Below are positions 34,696 through 47,415 of a stretch of 64,000 bases of DNA, piece by piece. Under the pieces are notes generated by a model, which saw only the letters and a program-made list of their open reading frames with translations, was not told the DNA's origin and made no database searches. Source of the stretch: Spisula solida (taxonomy: Eukaryota > Mollusca > Bivalvia > Venerida > Mactridae); assembly GCA_947247005.1 (NCBI GenBank), contig OX365952.1:49208722-49272721 (forward strand). Direction: 5' to 3'. Each line of letters begins with the position of its first letter. Positions within the stretch are counted from its first letter, which is position 1. The translations under genes were made by a program, and so were the position numbers.

Positions 34696-35895
34696 CAATG
34701 GGCATGATATAACGCTTCACAAACAAACCTTGGACATGGTACGTGGCTAAATAACAAACTATGGCTTTAGTGTAAGGCTTCACAAACAAATCTTGGATAA
34801 GGCACGTGGCTAAATAACAAACTATGGATTTAGTGTAAGGCTTCACAAACAAACCTTGGATATGGTACGTGGCTAAATAACAAACTATGGCTTTAGTGTA
34901 AGGCTTCACAAACAAACCTTGGATATTGTACGTGGCTAAATAACAAACTATGGCTTTAGTGTAAGGCTTCACAAACAAACCTTGGATATTGTACGTGGCT
35001 AAATAACAAACTATGGCTTTAGTGTAAGGCTTCACAAACAAACCTTGGATATTGTACGTGGCTAAATAACAAACTATGGCTTTAGTGCAAGGCTTCACAA
35101 ACAAAAAAAGGACATGATATAACGCTTCACAAACAAACAAAGGATATGGTACGTGGCTAAATAACAAACTATGGCTTTAGTGTAAGGCTTCACAAACAAA
35201 TCTTGGATAAGGCACGTGGCTAAATAACAAACTATGGCTTTAGTGTAAGGCTTCACAAACAAACCTTGGATAAGGCACGTGGCTAAATAACAAACTATGG
35301 CTTTAGTGCAAGGCTTCACAAACAAACCTTGGATATTGTACGTGGCTAAATAACAAACTATGGCTTTAATGTAAGGCTTCACAAACAAACCTTGGATATT
35401 GTACGTGGCTAAATAACAAACTATGGCTTTAGTGTAAGGCTTCACAAACAAACCTTGGATATTGTACGTGGCTAAATAACAAACTATGGCTTTAGTGTAA
35501 GGCTTCACAAACAAACCTTGGATATTGTTCGTGGCTAAATAACAAACTATGGCTTTAGTGTAAGGCTTCACAAACAAACCTTGGATATTGTACGTGGCTA
35601 AATAACAAACTATGGCTTTAGTGTAAGGCTTCACAAACAAACCTTGGATATTGTACGTGGCTAAATAACAAACTATGGCTTTAGTGTAAGGCTTCACAAA
35701 CAAACCTTGGATATGGTACGTGGCTAAATAACAAACTATGGCTTTAGTGTAAGGCTTCACAAACAAATCTTGGATATGGTACGTGGCTAAATAACAAACT
35801 ATGGCTTTAGTGTAAGGCTTCACAAACAAACCTTGGATATTGTACGTGGCTAAATAACAAACTATGGCTTTAGTTTAGGCTTCACAAACAAACCC
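34696..35895. repeat. 63-bp minisatellite, about 18 copies
   Basis: The 63-bp unit contains GGCTTCACAAACAAACCTTG, GATATTGTACGTGGC and AATAACAAACTATGGCTTTA. Because 63 is a multiple of three, one minus-strand frame stays open with a 21-residue period. The two halves can be aligned with each other and with the adjacent 32-bp unit (CTTCACAAACA against CTAAATAACAAAC), which supports dimer origin. An irregular unit at 35090-35150 interrupts the series. Confidence 0.95.
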
Positions 35896-35929
35896 GATAT
35901 ATGATTAACACTTCCCATATATCATTTGC

Positions 35930-37060
35930 ATGCCGGGTGGCGCTTCATAAACAAACAGTGGAGCCGTTTGGAGTCTTCTACGTTTGGAGTCTCCTACTTA
36001 AGGATTTTGCCTCAGCGGGACACTCCTTACTCGGTCGACGTTCATTGGGTTAAACCATGTCATGCGGGATACTTCGCAATCAAGCTAAATGAAGTTGTCT
36101 AATTATAATTATATTTGAAACAGATCAAATAAGCAATAACTATCTCGAATTCATATTTTTATAATAACTATAAAATGGTAACACAGAATAGACCTATTCT
36201 TGATGATTGTAACACACAATGATGTATCGAAAAACATCCAACTTTATGGATCATTCAAATACGACAAAACGTGATATCATGTTTCACAAACGTCCTTGTC
36301 AATTTTTTTTCGTATATTCAAGTTTTTTCTTCCAGTATGACAAATAGTTTCAGTAGCTCTCATTTGAATGTGAAAGTAAAATCGTCGAAATATTCACAAT
36401 GATAAAATCTAATGATTTTGTCACATTATCAGCCATTTCATCAGTAATTAAATGGATGAAATTTAAATTCAAACTATGTGAATAATGTCTTTACGTCTCG
36501 GTATTTACATACAATTATTGCTTGCCTGGCAACATAAACAGTATCAAATGTTTGCATAATCAGACACCTTAAACATCGCGGTACTTGTCTATATCCATCG
36601 ACCATGACAACTTTCTCTAATATAACATACAAAAGTAATCAAAGAGAATTGCGTAATTGATGTTGTAATGAGCAATCACGCCCTCACTGTACCACAGTAT
36701 TATATTACAAAGCATTTCCAATTGCAAATTTTAATCTAAATCGAAAAAAGTGTTGATGTCGGATCGATAAAGATTTACAATCATTTCATCACATTCACGC
36801 TTAGACCGCAAATTTTTTGGACGATTACACTAGGATATTTAATATACCTGTCAAACCGCGAGTGTAACTTATAATATTCGATCTTGTGTCAGCACGTTCA
36901 TTGTACTATGAAGGTCCATAATTGAGAGGTTGCGAAATCAACATGTATGGCTAACTGTACATCCTCCTAATAATTGCAGTGAATTTGTTGCAAGACAGTG
37001 TCAAATTGATTATAGGAACAGGCATCTTTGTTTTAAAACATACGAGGCTAAATTAAGAAA
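35930..37060. other. AT-rich intergenic stretch
   Basis: No gene, RNA or repeat element could be supported. Confidence 0.5.
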
Positions 37061-37063
37061 TTC

Positions 37064-37320
37064 GTGAACGCAGTGCCAAACTTAGCAATTCGTAAACACA
37101 GGTCAAAGTAAGCATTTGGTGAACATAGGACCAAACTAAGCAATAAGTGAACATAGGACCAAAGTAAGCATTTGGTGAACATAGGACCAAACTAAGCAAT
37201 TAGTGAACATAGGACCAAACTAAGCAATTAGTGAACATATGACCAAACTTAGCAATTCGTGAACATATGACCACAGTAAGCATTTGGTTAACATAGGACC
37301 AAACTAAGCAATTCGTAAAG
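37064..37320. repeat. 28-bp minisatellite, 9 copies
   Basis: Tandem unit GTGAACATAGGACCAAACTA plus AGCAATTA. Two variants, AGCAATTA/C and AGCATTTG, partly alternate. Confidence 0.93.
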
Positions 37321-37565
37321 CGTGTTCCTTGGCCGTTTAGTTGATAGGTAGGCTCACGTGCCGACTTATAGCCTTTCACATTTACATTAGACGTATCTTG
37401 TATCAACTACAGATCTTATCACATGTTTATAAAGGTTTATATATTGTTCTAAGTAAGTAATCGTGTACCAGGTACACGCGTGTAAAACAGTTAAAACACT
37501 GTCACATTGTGTATCCGTCACAAGTATAAGTTTGATACACAATTAGGTCACATTCCCTTTTGTAG

Positions 37566-37681
37566 CGATCCTTATTATGAGATGAAATTCTTTCGCTATC
37601 GTTTTGGCCCATGGAAACTTGTCTTTGAAATGCCTCCAATGGGGAAATGGCTTGACAAGCACATACAGCCATGTTCATTAG
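37566..37681 (+). CDS. Possible internal coding exon of unknown gene
   Basis: A 116-bp stretch is bounded by an acceptor-like CATTCCCTTTTGTAG at the left and a consensus donor, TTAG|GTAAGG, at the right. The open frame between reads DPYYEMKFFRYRFGPWKL and ends with MGKWLDKHIQP, a balanced, non-repetitive composition unlike the surrounding frames. I do not recognise a family. No neighbouring exon of this gene was found, so it could be chance or a fragment of a mobile element. The final 15 bases before the donor are the start of the first unit of the 31-bp array. Confidence 0.3.
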
Positions 37682-40600
37682 GTAAGGTTGTTGTGTGAGT
37701 CATGAACATTAGGTAAGGTTGTTGTGTGAGCCATGTACATTAGGTAAGGTTGTTGTGTGAGTCATGTACATTGTGTAGGGTTGTTGTGTGAGTCATGTAC
37801 ATTGTGTAAGGTTGTTGGGTGAGTCATGTACATTGTGTAAGGTTGTTGTGTGAGTCATGTACATTGTGTAAGGTTGTTGTGTGAGCCATGTACATTGTGT
37901 AAGGTTGTTGTGTGAGTCATGTACATTGTGTAGGGTTGTTGTGTGAGTCATGTACATTGTGTAAGGTTGTTGTGTGAGCCATGTACATTGTGTAAGGTTG
38001 TTGTGTGAGCCATGTACATTGTGTAAGGTTGTTGTGTGAGCCATGTACATTAATTAAGGTTGTTGTGTGAGCCATGTACATTAGGTAAGGTTGTTGTGTG
38101 AGTCATGTACATTGTTAAGGTTGTTGTGTGAGCCATGTACATTGTGTAAGGTTGTTGTGTGAGCCATGTACATTGTGTAAGGTTGTTGTGTGAGCCATGT
38201 ACATTGTGTAAGGTTGTTGTGTGAGCCATGTACATTGTGAAAGGTTGTTGTGTGAGTCATGTACATTAGGTAAGGTTGTTGTGTGAGCCATGTACATTGT
38301 GTAAGGTTGTTGTGTGAGTCATGTACATTAGGTAAGGTTGTTGTGTGAGTGATGTACATTGTGTAAGGTTGTTGTGTGAGCCATGTACATTATGTAAGGT
38401 TGTTGTGTGAGCCATGTACAGTGTGTAAGGTTGTTGTGTGAGCCATGTACATTGTGTAAGGTTGTTGTGTGAGTCATGTACATTAGGTAAGGTTGTTGTG
38501 TGAGTGATGTACATTGTGTAAGGTTGTTGTGTGAGTCATGTACATTGTGTAAGGTTGTTGTGTGAGCCATGTACGTTAGGTAAGGTTGTTGTGTGAGCCA
38601 TGTTCATTGTGTAGGGTGTTGTGTGAGCCATGTACATTGTGTAAGGTTGTTGTGTGAGCCATGTACATTGTGTAAGGTTGTTGTGTGAGTCATTTACATT
38701 GTGTAAGGTTGTTGTGTGAGCCATGTACATTGTGTAAGGTTGTTGTGTGAGCCATGTACATTGTGTATGGTTGTTGTGTGAGCCATGTTCATTGTTTAGG
38801 GTTGTTGTGTGAGCCATGTACATTGTGTAAGGTTGTTGTGTGAGCCATGTACATTGTGTAAGGTTGTTGTGTGAGCCATGTACATTGTGTAAGGTTGTTG
38901 TGTGAGCCATGTACATTGTGTAAGGTTGTTGTGTGAGCCATGTACATTGTGTAAGGTTGTTGTGTGAGCCATGTACATTAGTTAAGGTTTTTGTGTGAGC
39001 CATGTTCATTGTGTAAGGTTGTTGTGTGAGTCATTTACATTGTGTAAGGTTGTTGTGTGAGCCATGTACATTGTGTAAGGTTGTTGTGTGAGCCATGTAC
39101 ATTGTGTAAGGTTGTTGTGTGAGCCATGTACATTGTGTAAGGTTGTTGTGTGAGCCATGTACATTGTGTAAGGTTGTTGTGTGAGCCATGTACATTGTGT
39201 AAGGTTGTTGTGTGAGCCATGTACATTGTGTAAGGTTGTTGTGTGAGTCATGTACATTGTGTAAGGTTTGTGTGAGCAATGTTCATTGTGTAAGGTTGTT
39301 GTGTGAGCCATGTTCATTGTGTAAGGTTGTTGTGTGAGTCATTTACATTGTGTAAGGTTGTTGTGTGAGCCATGTACATTGTGTAAGGTTGTTGTGTGAG
39401 CCATGTACATTGTGTAAGGTTGTTGTGTGAGCCATGTACATTGTGTAAGGTTGTTGTGTGAGCCATGTACATTAGGTAAGGTTGTTGTGTGAGCCATGTA
39501 CATTGTGTAAGGTTGTTGTGTGAGCCATGTACATTAGGTAAGGTTGTTGTGTGAGTCATTTACATTGTGTAAGGTTGTTGTGTGAGCCATGTACATTGTG
39601 TAAGGTTGTTGTGTGAGCCATGTACCTTGTGTAAGGTTGTTGTGTGAGCCATGTACATTGTGTAAGGTTGTTGTGTGAGCCATGTACATTAGGTAAGGTT
39701 GTTGTGTGAGTCATGTACATTGTGTAAGGTTGTAGTGTGAGCCATGTACATTGTGTAGGGTTGTTGCATGAGCCATGTACATTGTGTAAGGTTGTTGTGT
39801 GAGCCATGTACATTGTGTAAGGTTGTTGTGTGAGCCATGTACATTGTGTAAGGTTGTTGTGTGAGTCATGTACATTGTGTAAGGTTGTTGTGTGAGCCAT
39901 GTACATTGTGTAGGGTTGTTGCATGAGCCATGTACATTGTGTAAGGTTGTTGTGTGAGCCATGTACATTGTGTAAGGTTGTTGTGTGAGCCATGTACATT
40001 GTGTAAGGTTGTTGTGTGAGTCATGTACATTGTGTAAGGTTGTTGTGTGAGTCATGTACATTGTGTAAGGTTGTTGTGTGAGTCATGTACATTGTGTAAG
40101 GTTGTTGTGTGAGTCATGTACATTGTGTTAGGTTGCTGTGTGAGTCATGTACATTGTGTAGGGTTGTTTTGTGAGTCATGTACATTAGGTAAGGTTGTTG
40201 TGTGAGCCATGTACATTAGGTAAGGTTGTTGTGTGAGTCATGTACATTAGGTAAGGTTGTTGTGTGAGCCATGTACATTAGGTAAGGTTGTTGTGTGAGC
40301 CATGTACATTGTGTAAGGTTGTTGTGTGAGCCATGTACATTGTGTAAGGTTGTTGTGTGAGTCATGTACATTAGGTAAGGTTGTTGTGTGAGCCATGTAC
40401 ATTGTGTAAGGTTGTTGTGTGAGTCATGTACATTAGGTAAGGTTGTTGTGTGAGTCATGTACATTGTTTAAGGTTGTTGTGTGAGCCATGTACATTATGT
40501 AAGGTTGTTGTGTGAGCCATGTACAGTGTGTAAGGTTGTTGTGTGAGCCATGTACATTGTGTAAGGTTGTTGTGTGAGTCATGTGCATTAGGTAAGGTTG

Positions 40601-43215
40601 TTGTGTGAGCCATGTACAGTGTGTAAGGTTGTTGTGTGAGCCAGGTACATTGTGTAAGGTTGTTGTGTGAGTCATGTACATTAGGTAAGGTTGTTGTGTG
40701 AGCCATGTTCATTGTGTAGGGTGTTGTGTGAGCCATGTACATTGTGTAAGGTTGTTGTGTGAGCCATGTACATTGTGTAAGGTTGTTGTGTGAGTCATTT
40801 GCATTGTGTAAGGTTGTTGTGTGAGCCATGTACATTGTGTAAGGTTGTTGTGTGAGCCATGTACATTGTGTATGGTTGTTGTGTGAGCCATGTTCATTGT
40901 TTAGGGTTGTTGTGTGAGCCATGTACATTGTGTAAGGTTGTTGTGTGAGCCATGTACATTGTGTAAGGTTGTTGTGTGAGCCATGTACATTGTGTAAGGT
41001 TGTTGTGTGAGCCATGTACATTGTGTAAGGTTGTTGTGTGAGCCATGTACATTGTGTAAGGTTGTTGTGTGAGCCATGTACATTGTGTAAGGTTGTTGTG
41101 TGAGCCATGTACATTAGTTAAGGTTTTTGTGTGAGCCATGTTCATTGTGTAAGGTTGTTGTGTGAGTCATTTACATTGTGTAAGGTTGTTGTGTGAGCCA
41201 TGTACATTGTGTAAGGTTGTTGTGTGAGCCATGTACATTGTGTAAGGTTGTTGTGTGAGCCATGTACATTGTGTAAGGTTGTTGTGTGAGCCATGTACAT
41301 TGTGTAAGGTTGTTGTGTGAGCCATGTACATTGTGTAAGGTTGTTGTGTGAGCCATGTACATTGTGTAAGGTTGTTGTGTGAGCCATGTACATTGTGTAA
41401 GGTTGTTGTGTGAGCCATGTACATTGTGTAAGGTTGTTGTGTGAGTCATGTACATTGTGTAAGGTTTTTGTGTGAGCAATGTTCATTGTGTAAGGTTGTT
41501 GTGTGAGCCATGTTCATTGTGTAAGGTTGTTGTGTGAGTCATTTACATTGTGTAAGGTTGTTGTGTGAGCCATGTACATTGTGTAAGGTTGTTGTGTGAG
41601 CCATGAACATTGTGTAAGGTTGTTGTGTGAGCCATGTACATTGTGTAAGGTTGTTGTGTGAGCCATGTACATTAGGTAAGGTTGTTGTGTGAGCCATGTA
41701 CATTGTGTAAGGTTGTTGTGTGAGCCATGTACATTAGGTAAGGTTGTTGTGTGAGTCATGTACATTGTGTAAGGTTGTTGTGTGAGCCATGTACATTGTG
41801 TAAGGTTGTTGTGTGAGCCATGTACATTGTGTAAGGTTGTTGTGTGAGCCATGTACATTGTGTAAGGTTGTTGTGTGAGCCATGTACATTGTGTAGGGTT
41901 GTTGTGTGAGCCATGTTCATTGTGTAAGGTTGTTGTGTGAGCCATGTACATTAAGTAAGGTTGTTGTGTGAGCCATGTACATTATGTAAGGTTGTTGTGT
42001 GAGCCATGTACAGTGTGTAAGGTTGTTGTGTGAGCCAGGTACATTGTGTAAGGTTGTTGTGTGAGTCATGTACATTAGGTAAGGTTTTTGTGTGAGTCAT
42101 GTACATTGTGTAAGGTTGTTGTGTGAGTCATATACATTGTGTGAGGTTGTTGTGTGAGTCATGTACATTAGGTAAGGTTGTTGTGTGAGTCATGTACATT
42201 GTGTAAGGTTGTTGTGTGAGCCATGTACATTGTGTAAGGTTGTTGTGTGAGTCATGTACATTGTGTAAGGTTGTTGTGTGAGTCATGTACATTGTGTAAG
42301 GTTGTTGTGTGAGCCATGTACATTGTGTAAGGTTGTTGTGTGAGTCATGTACATTGTGTAAGGTTGTTGTGTGAGTCATGTACATTGTGTAAGGTTGTTG
42401 TGTGAGCCATGTACATTGTGTAAGGTTGTTGTGTGAGTCATGTACATTGTGTAGGGTTGTTGTGTGAGTCATGTACATTAGGTAAGGTTGTTGTGTGAGT
42501 CATGTACATTATTTAAGGTTGTTGTGTGAGTCATGTATATTAGGTAAGGTTGTTGTGTGAGCCATGTACATTATTTAAGGTTGTTGTGTGAGTCATGTAT
42601 ATTAGGTAAGGTTGTCGTGGGAGCTACGGACATTGTGTAAGGTTGTTGTGTGAGCCATGTACATTGTGTAAGGTTGTTGTGTGAGCCATGTACATTGTGT
42701 AAGGTTGTTGTGTGAGTCATGTACATTAGGTAAGGTTGTTGTGTGAGCCATGTACATTAGGTAAGGTTGTTGTGTGAGCCATGTACATTAGGTAAGGTTG
42801 TTGTGTGAGTCATGTACATTATTTAAGGTTGTCGTCGGAGCTACGGACATTGTGTAAGGTTGTTGTGTGAGCCATGTACATTAGGTAAGGTTGTTGTGTG
42901 AGCCATGTACATTAGGTAAGGTTGTTGTGTGAGCCATGTACATTAGGTAAGGTTGTTGTGTGAGTCATGTACATTATTTAAGGTTGTTGTGTGAGTCATG
43001 TGCATTAGGTAAGGTTGTCGTGGGAGCTACGGACATTGTGTAAGGTTGTTGTGTGAGTCATGTACATTATTTAAGGTTGTTGTGTGAGCCATGTACATTA
43101 GGTAAGGTTGTTGTGTGAGCTATGGACATTAGATAAGAATGCTGTGTGAGCCATGTACGTTAGGTAAGGTTTCTGTTTGAGCAATGTAGGTTAGATAAGA
43201 TCGTTAGAAGTTAGC
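37668..43215. repeat. 31-bp minisatellite, about 178 copies
   Basis: The largest array here: a 31-bp unit containing GTAAGGTTGTTGTGTGAG and CCATGTACATTGT, with ATTAG/TTGTG and GTCATG/GCCATG variants. Nearly every unit contains GTAAGG, a splice-donor-like word. Segmental duplication inside the array is visible: markers at 38421, 38786, 38981 and 39271 recur at 40526, 40891, 41117 and 41471. Diverged units at 42600-43215 (GTCGTGGGAGCTACGGAC) mark the right margin. Minus-strand frames of up to 219 codons are artefacts. Confidence 0.97.
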
Positions 43216-43730
43216 TGTGTAAGTTATGTATGTAAGGTTACGAATTGGCTTGTCGTATGACTGTACCCATGATCACAACGTCACAACACAATGTGTCAGA
43301 CATAATGACTATCTTTCATGAATTGTGATAGTTATAATAAAATACTAGCTAACGTACGAATACTAAAAGAGCAATATTAAATCAACCCGCAACAAGTTAA
43401 TGGTATAAAGATGTCAGAATAACTGCGGCAAACATGACAATCACGTGATTTAATCTCATATCTCTCTCATATATCAGACTATCTCTATACGCGTAGAAAC
43501 CTTTATATACCCCTAATAGTATAATATACTTAACAAACTGCATAATAAAGACGTATGGTGCAGACATAGTGTTGTCCGTCTGTAGGATAAATCTTCGTCC
43601 TTATCAAGCCGTCGTCATCGTCAGAATATATAAATATACACTTAACTTTACTTTTCTCTGGTTACTCTATACAAGCTGTTACTTCTAATGCATAGTGGTT
43701 GACATTTTGCAAAAACTTCAGTTACTGTTT
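43216..43730. other. Intergenic stretch between arrays
   Basis: No gene or element was identified. Confidence 0.5.
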
Positions 43731-43734
43731 TTAC

Positions 43735-44675
43735 TGATTTGGTCTATAGACTCTGGTGACATCAGTAACTGTTCCGTCGCCCGAACTCAGTTCCGCCTGG
43801 TTTGGTCTAGCTTCTCTGGTGACTTTAATAATTGTTTCGTTGCCCGAACTCAGTTTAGCCTAGTTAGGTTTAGCTTATCTGGTGATTTAGGTAATTGTTT
43901 TGTCGCCCGAACTCAGTTAAGCATAGTTAGGTCTAGCTTATCTGGTGACTTAAGTAACTGTTTCGTCGTCCGAACTCAGTTTGGTTTGGTATGGTCTATC
44001 GTCTCTGGTGACTTTAGTAATTGTTGCGTCGCCCGAACTCAGTTTAGCCTGGTTAGGTCTAACTTCTCTGGTGACTTTAGTAGTTGTTTCGTCGCCCGAA
44101 CTCAGTTTAGCCTGGTTAGGTCTAACTTCTCTGGTGACTTTAGTAGTTGTTTCGTCGCCCGAACTCAGTTTAGCTTGGTTGAGGCCTAGCTTCTCTGATG
44201 ACTATAGTAATTGTTTCGTCGTCCGAACTCAGTTTAGCCTGGTATGGTCTAGCTTCTCTGATGACTTTAGTAATTGTTTCGTCGCCCGAACTCAGTATAG
44301 TCTGGTATGGTCTAGCTTCTCTGATGACTTTAGTAATTGTTTCGTCGCCCGAACTCAGTATAGTCTGGTATGGCCTAGCTTCTCTGATGACTTTAGTAAT
44401 TGTTTCGTCGCCCGAACTCAGTTTAGTCTGGTATGGTCTAGCTTCTCTGATGACTTTAGTAATTGTTTCGTCGCCCGAACTCAGTATAGTCTGGTATGGT
44501 CTAGCTTCTCTGATGACTTTAGTAATTGTTTCGTCGCCCGAACTCAGTATAGTCTGGTATGGCCTAGCTTCTCTGATGACTTTAGTAATTGTTTCGTCGC
44601 CCGAACTCAGTTTAGCCTGGTATGGTCTAGCTTCTCTGATGACTTTAGTAATTGTTTCTTCGCCCGAACTCGCGA
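43735..44675. repeat. 63-bp minisatellite, about 15 copies
   Basis: The 63-bp unit contains TCTGATGACTTTAGTAATTG, TTTCGTCGCCCGAACTCAGT and TGGTATGGTCTAGCTT. Left units carry TCTGGTGAC and right units TCTGATGAC, and the right units form near-identical blocks. The unit length is a multiple of three, so long plus frames (up to 247 codons, 21-residue period) persist. I regard them as artefacts, since more than one frame is open. Confidence 0.95.
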
Positions 44676-44679
44676 TTCA

Positions 44680-45495
44680 CAATTCGACATCTCTATCGTG
44701 TTGTTTTTTCTCCTACATGACTGAATCGCAGACAAATCAAACCAAACGAAAACTGAACTAAGGGCGCCGGAACACTTACCGAAGTATCTGAAAAACTAAA
44801 TTCTGTACTAAACGCTTTATCATGAACAAGATACTGCCTCTGTGGTTTACAGAAGTTGATTCGGATGTGGCATGTGGTTTATTAAGTACTATTATTTATA
44901 ATTTGAATTTTATCATTGTTTTATTACGGAAGTGTGTAACATATTTTCAGTTGATTTTACTGTCTTCTTTTATATTTATCGTTCTTCGGACTTTACTAGA
45001 CTTTGGTAAGATGCGTTCAATTGTATTTATAGTGCTTTAATTACATTAAATTAATTAACTTGTGCATAAAAGGGGCGAACCATGTAAAATATCATACCTT
45101 CAAACATGCCATCACATGCATCATTACTATTAAAATCATCATTGTTATTAAAAAGCGCTTATATTATAAGTTTGTCATTTATATATTAGTATTTACGTTT
45201 ATACACGTATATAATTATATATATAATCAGGGCAAGTTTGTTCAGTTTAATTCTTGAATTAATCCATTTATAATATTCATACACAACGATAAATGCAACA
45301 TGTACTCCGTTTCTATCTCTTTGGTCTTTATTGAATGCGCCTCAGCTATTGCCTCAAAACGGAGATTGAAACTTTAGGGCATAATAATTATACTAGTAAA
45401 ACGCTTTTGATTGGGCATGGACGTAGTTAATATAACGTTTATCATAAATGGTATAACTCTTTTGTAAAAGAATATCAATGATGCAGTTACCTGTT
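44680..45495. other. AT-rich intergenic stretch
   Basis: Small open frames at 44822 and 45060 have hydrophobic, AT-driven composition and no recognisable motif. Confidence 0.45.
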
Positions 45496-45499
45496 GTTT

Positions 45500-45695
45500 T
45501 TTTATAGATGAAACTAGGTCTTTCAGCTATTTGACAGTTGGGACTTGGGACTGTCGATGTTTTGTCTTTCGGTGGTTAAGTTCAGTTTTAGTTGGCATTG
45601 TGCCGAGTAATTGTGGCAAGTGATGTTTTTATGTTGTCTGTGCTCGGCTGGTTAAGTTGAGTGCTGTCTTCCCTGTCCGACTTCTATTATTTTTA
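45500..45695 (+). mobile_element. Retroelement 3'-end module, copy 4
   Basis: Contains CAGTTGGGACTTGGGACTG, TTGGCATTGTGCCGAG and TCTGTGCTCGGCTGGTTAAG, then CTTCCCTGTCCGACTT, matching the modules at 3942, 8868, 19480 and 48890. Confidence 0.65.
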
Positions 45696-45699
45696 CAAG

Positions 45700-46713
45700 T
45701 GTTATTTTGTTCTACTCGCATTCATACTAACGTGACTCCCTTAATTATACTGTTTACGTGTGAAGGTTCATTGTACATTTAGTTACACTAAAACATGAGA
45801 AAATGATGATTTATTTGGTTTTCATTTTTAAAAAAATGAAAATTCTCTTTTAACTGACATTTGGCGTCATATTACCGGCTATTATATACATGTATCAAAT
45901 GTTGCCTGTTCTTTCTTAATTACTAGTATATATCAATCAAATGGCGTAATGAAGTCATATTATATACATGTTTACAACGTCATTCAATGATTTGATTTGT
46001 ACGAATAAAGATGAGAACAAATAAGTCAGGAAAGGAAACATTTTACAGAAATAGCAGATCACGAAAGACACAAAAAGGAACACACATATTAAAAAAACAA
46101 ATCACAAAGACAAAGGCTTTAAAATAATAAAAAAATGTATAGAACTTATACAAAGATATATGTACATGTATTTAAAACCATTACCCGGAATGTCGTCCAG
46201 TCATAACAATTTGGGTCACCAAAATCTGAAAGTTTTAGACTTACTATAAAAAATATAATATATATTTGTATACATTGTGTAATTGTTTTAAAGTTATGTA
46301 GCTTATGCTACTATTGGGACATAAATAGTTTATTTTAAAGCACTCGCTTAAACTACCGGGTAATATCAACCAATATCGCTAGTTAAAAAAAGTTATGTTA
46401 CCAAATTTCAGAATTTGTTAGTTAACGTTTTGACGCGCGAAAATATTCATTTATACATTACTTCATTCGCACGATTATTTTTAATATGGTATTGACAGAC
46501 ACATTATAATTGGTTGGGAATTTGAGATGTTTATCAAATACGTGTTTGTGAAAGTGATATAACTTTTGTCAACCAGTTTTATAGTTTATATGTCACGTTC
46601 ACCCCAATATTAAACATAACGGCTTTTTAATAGCCATATGGGCTGGATGGGAACATCATTTCAACAATCCAATCACATTCGTATGATAACAATCATAATA
46701 AACACACAGCAGA
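45700..46713. other. AT-rich intergenic stretch
   Basis: No supported gene or repeat was seen. Confidence 0.5.
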
Positions 46714-46719
46714 CAATAC

Positions 46720-46929
46720 TACGGTGGCATAAAAGGGGACACATGAAATATTTTATTTATCACGTGCGCACGTGTTAGCTATTACGTACGCACGTGTTAT
46801 TATCACGTGCGCACGTAATATATAACACGTGCGCACGTGATAGAGAATAACTAACACGCGCTCACGTACTATTAACACATGCGCACGTGATAAATAATAT
46901 ATACCATGTGTCCCCTCTATGCCACCATA
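46720..46929. mobile_element. Palindrome-array MITE, copy 2 (210 bp)
   Basis: Same family as 16668-17081: the left end is TACGGTGGCATAAAAGGGG and the right end CCCCTCTATGCCACCATA. It is flanked by CAATAC on both sides (46714-46719, 46930-46935), a 6-bp target-site duplication. The interior has about six ACGTGCGCACGT-type palindromes, some mutated, against about 16 in copy 1. Confidence 0.85.
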
Positions 46930-46939
46930 CAATACTGAC

Positions 46940-47410
46940 GTCTTCAAGAAAAAGTTTAACATGGAAAAAATGCTCTCAGGTTGATTTCAATAAGTAAAAC
47001 GGTATGTAATATATAGTCCAGTTAGTGACACAGCGGTCGCGTCCATTATTACTGTGTGAAACCAATAATAAAAGCGTATACAGACAGCCATAATTTCAAT
47101 GCTAAACTAACATAATATATTAGCTCTGCCTGTTCACACAATGGTTGTAATATTTTGTGTACACATAAAGCGCAACGACACTCTCATACTATCCTAACTG
47201 GACTGTACTAATGCGTTCATCGTTGAAGTATATATGAAATGATAAGATAGATAGATGGTTATAATATATGAATACACATGGAACACTGATCGAAGTTAAA
47301 CCACTATCTTTAAAGATACATTCCTTACATCTAACATATATCTAACATATGTATTGCACTCAGCATCTTTTCTAAGTATAGAATAAACGCTTTAAAAAAC
47401 ATTTCAATAC
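46940..47410. other. Intergenic stretch without a supported gene
   Basis: No structure beyond short GATA-rich runs near 47240. Confidence 0.5.
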
Positions 47411-47415
47411 AGCAA

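Noticed and set aside
34685..35829. Minus-strand frames of 160 and 244 codons with a 21-residue period (LFVKPYTKAIVCYLATYNIQ).
   Set aside because: The frame stays open because the unit length is a multiple of three. There is no non-repetitive coding sequence at either end.
43695..44761. Plus-strand frames of 164-247 codons with a 21-residue period.
   Set aside because: More than one frame is open through a 63-bp repeat and the left and right flanks show no exon signals.
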